Shown here piece by piece: positions 12,444 to 13,207 of a stretch of DNA of 13,207 nucleotides. The DNA comes from Candidatus Omnitrophota bacterium. Lineage in GTDB: Bacteria; Omnitrophota; Gorgyraeia; Tantalellales; Tantalellaceae. The stretch covers positions 1-13,207 of the forward strand of contig DAOVKF010000033.1 in the NCBI GenBank assembly GCA_030631915.1. The letters are read 5' to 3'. The notes beneath the pieces were generated by a model, which was given only the letters and a program-made list of their open reading frames with translations, did not search any database and had not been told where the DNA came from. A program made the position numbers and the translations under genes. Every line of letters begins with the position of its first letter. The stretch's first letter is position 1.

Positions 12444-13207
12444 GTGGACAGCTTAGTCGTTGAAGGGGGGAACGCGTTAACAGGCACGATACGGATCAGC
12501 GGATCGAAAAATGCGTGCCTTCCGATCCTCGCGGCTTCTCTGCTTACGGATGAGGAATGCCGTATCACGAATGTTCCTGATCTGAAAGACGTTTCCACGA
12601 TGATCAGGATACTCACTTCTCTGGGGCGGGAGGTAAGCCGTTCCGGGGATACTGTAACCGTGGCGCGCGGAGAGGCCACTAATCGCGTCGCGGCATATGA
12701 GCTGGTCAGCACCATGCGCGCGTCAGTAGTTGTCCTGGGGCCGCTTATCGCGAGATACGGCGAGGCCAGGGTATCTTTTCCCGGAGGGTGTGTGATCGGG
12801 CCAAGGCCGATCGATCTGCATCTGAAAGGGTTGCGTTCGCTCGGTGCCGGCATACGCATAACAGAAGGTTATATCGTCGCGGCCGCGCAAAAATTAAAAG
12901 GCGCCAGCATATATCTTGGCGGGCATTTCGGCTCCAGCGTATTGGCGACAGCTAACACGCTTATGGCCGCGGTGCTTGCCGAAGGGGAGACCGTGATAGA
13001 GAACGCGGCATGTGAGCCGGAGCTCGAGGATCTCGCGAATTTCCTGATCGCCATGGGGGCCAAAATAAAGGGGGCCGGGACCAATACCCTGCGGATCCGC
13101 GGTGTCAGGAGATTAAGAGGCGCCCGGTATACGATAATCCCGGACAGGATAGAAGCGGGCACTTACATGATAGCGGCGGTCGCTACGGGCGGCGGACTGT
13201 TCCTTGA
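12444..13207 (+). CDS. murA: UDP-N-acetylglucosamine 1-carboxyvinyltransferase, N-terminal part (3' end outside window)
   Basis: MurA adds enolpyruvate from PEP to UDP-GlcNAc, the first committed step of peptidoglycan synthesis and the target of fosfomycin. About 254 residues are present and the frame is open to the right edge. From GTG 12444 the protein begins MDSLVVEGGN. It has the substrate-binding SGSKNA (Lys22, Asn23), TMRAS (Arg92) and the active-site loop PGGCVIGPRP, with Cys116 (E. coli Cys115, fosfomycin-reactive) and Arg121. A later part with EAGTYMIAA follows. Cys rather than Asp at the loop predicts fosfomycin sensitivity at the target level. The start is GTG: an ATG at 12442 runs into a stop after four codons. 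AAAGGA (12432-12437) lies 6 nt upstream. It follows prmC by 3 nt, so they are co-transcribed. Confidence 0.95.
   Translation, partial: MDSLVVEGGNALTGTIRISGSKNACLPILAASLLTDEECRITNVPDLKDVSTMIRILTSLGREVSRSGDTVTVARGEATNRVAAYELVSTMRASVVVLGPLIARYGEARVSFPGGCVIGPRPIDLHLKGLRSLGAGIRITEGYIVAAAQKLKGASIYLGGHFGSSVLATANTLMAAVLAEGETVIENAACEPELEDLANFLIAMGAKIKGAGTNTLRIRGVRRLRGARYTIIPDRIEAGTYMIAAVATGGGLFL

Noticed and set aside
12404..12859. Minus-strand open frame opposite the start of murA
   Set aside because: The + strand encodes MurA with active-site motifs, so this is a shadow.

Overview
This 13.2 kb window is gene-dense and every recognised gene lies on the + strand. It looks like the chromosome of a Gram-negative-type (diderm) bacterium: it has a CtpA-type periplasmic protease, a YibQ-family divergent polysaccharide deacetylase, a bactofilin and the MurA step of peptidoglycan synthesis. 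GC content looks moderate (around 50% by eye). The order rho-rpmE-prfA-prmC-murA is widely conserved in bacteria. With polA-coaE in front and the bactofilin, it makes me think of a PVC-related candidate lineage such as Omnitrophota, but that placement is a guess. I see no phage, plasmid, transposase, CRISPR, tRNA or rRNA.

Region 1 (1-5171) reads as one run of co-directional genes: the 3' end of gatB (tRNA amidotransferase), ctpA, a divergent polysaccharide deacetylase, tsaD (tRNA t6A synthesis), a short MgtC/SapB membrane protein, a bactofilin fused to an excisionase/MerR-like DNA-binding domain, and a second small protein with the same kind of N-terminal DNA-binding domain and a C-terminal membrane anchor. 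Several junctions are ATGA overlaps or 1-nt gaps, so translational coupling is likely.

Region 2 (5172-10004) opens with a clear sigma70-like promoter and an AT-rich leader of about 150 nt. It continues with polA (all three domains, with a decayed proofreading site), coaE and rho, which overlaps coaE.

Region 3 (10005-13207) has its own promoter before rpmE. It continues with prfA (RF1), a prmC that lacks the usual N-terminal domain, and the 5' part of murA. RF1 carries the GGQ glutamine that PrmC methylates, so the pair form a functional unit.

The most interesting non-coding signal is a dispersed hairpin repeat. Two intergenic spacers (before tsaD and before prfA) hold long imperfect palindromes whose arm sequences differ but keep pairing. 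Both keep the same 9-nt core on each side, with an unpaired GTA opposite GTA. A third spacer (rho-rpmE) holds a 42-nt ungapped copy of the right half. The most interesting protein signal is the bactofilin-HTH fusion next to an HTH-transmembrane protein, a possible membrane/cytoskeleton/DNA linking pair. A heptanucleotide tandem repeat has also extended the ribosomal protein L31 gene. No spacer exceeds 300 bases.
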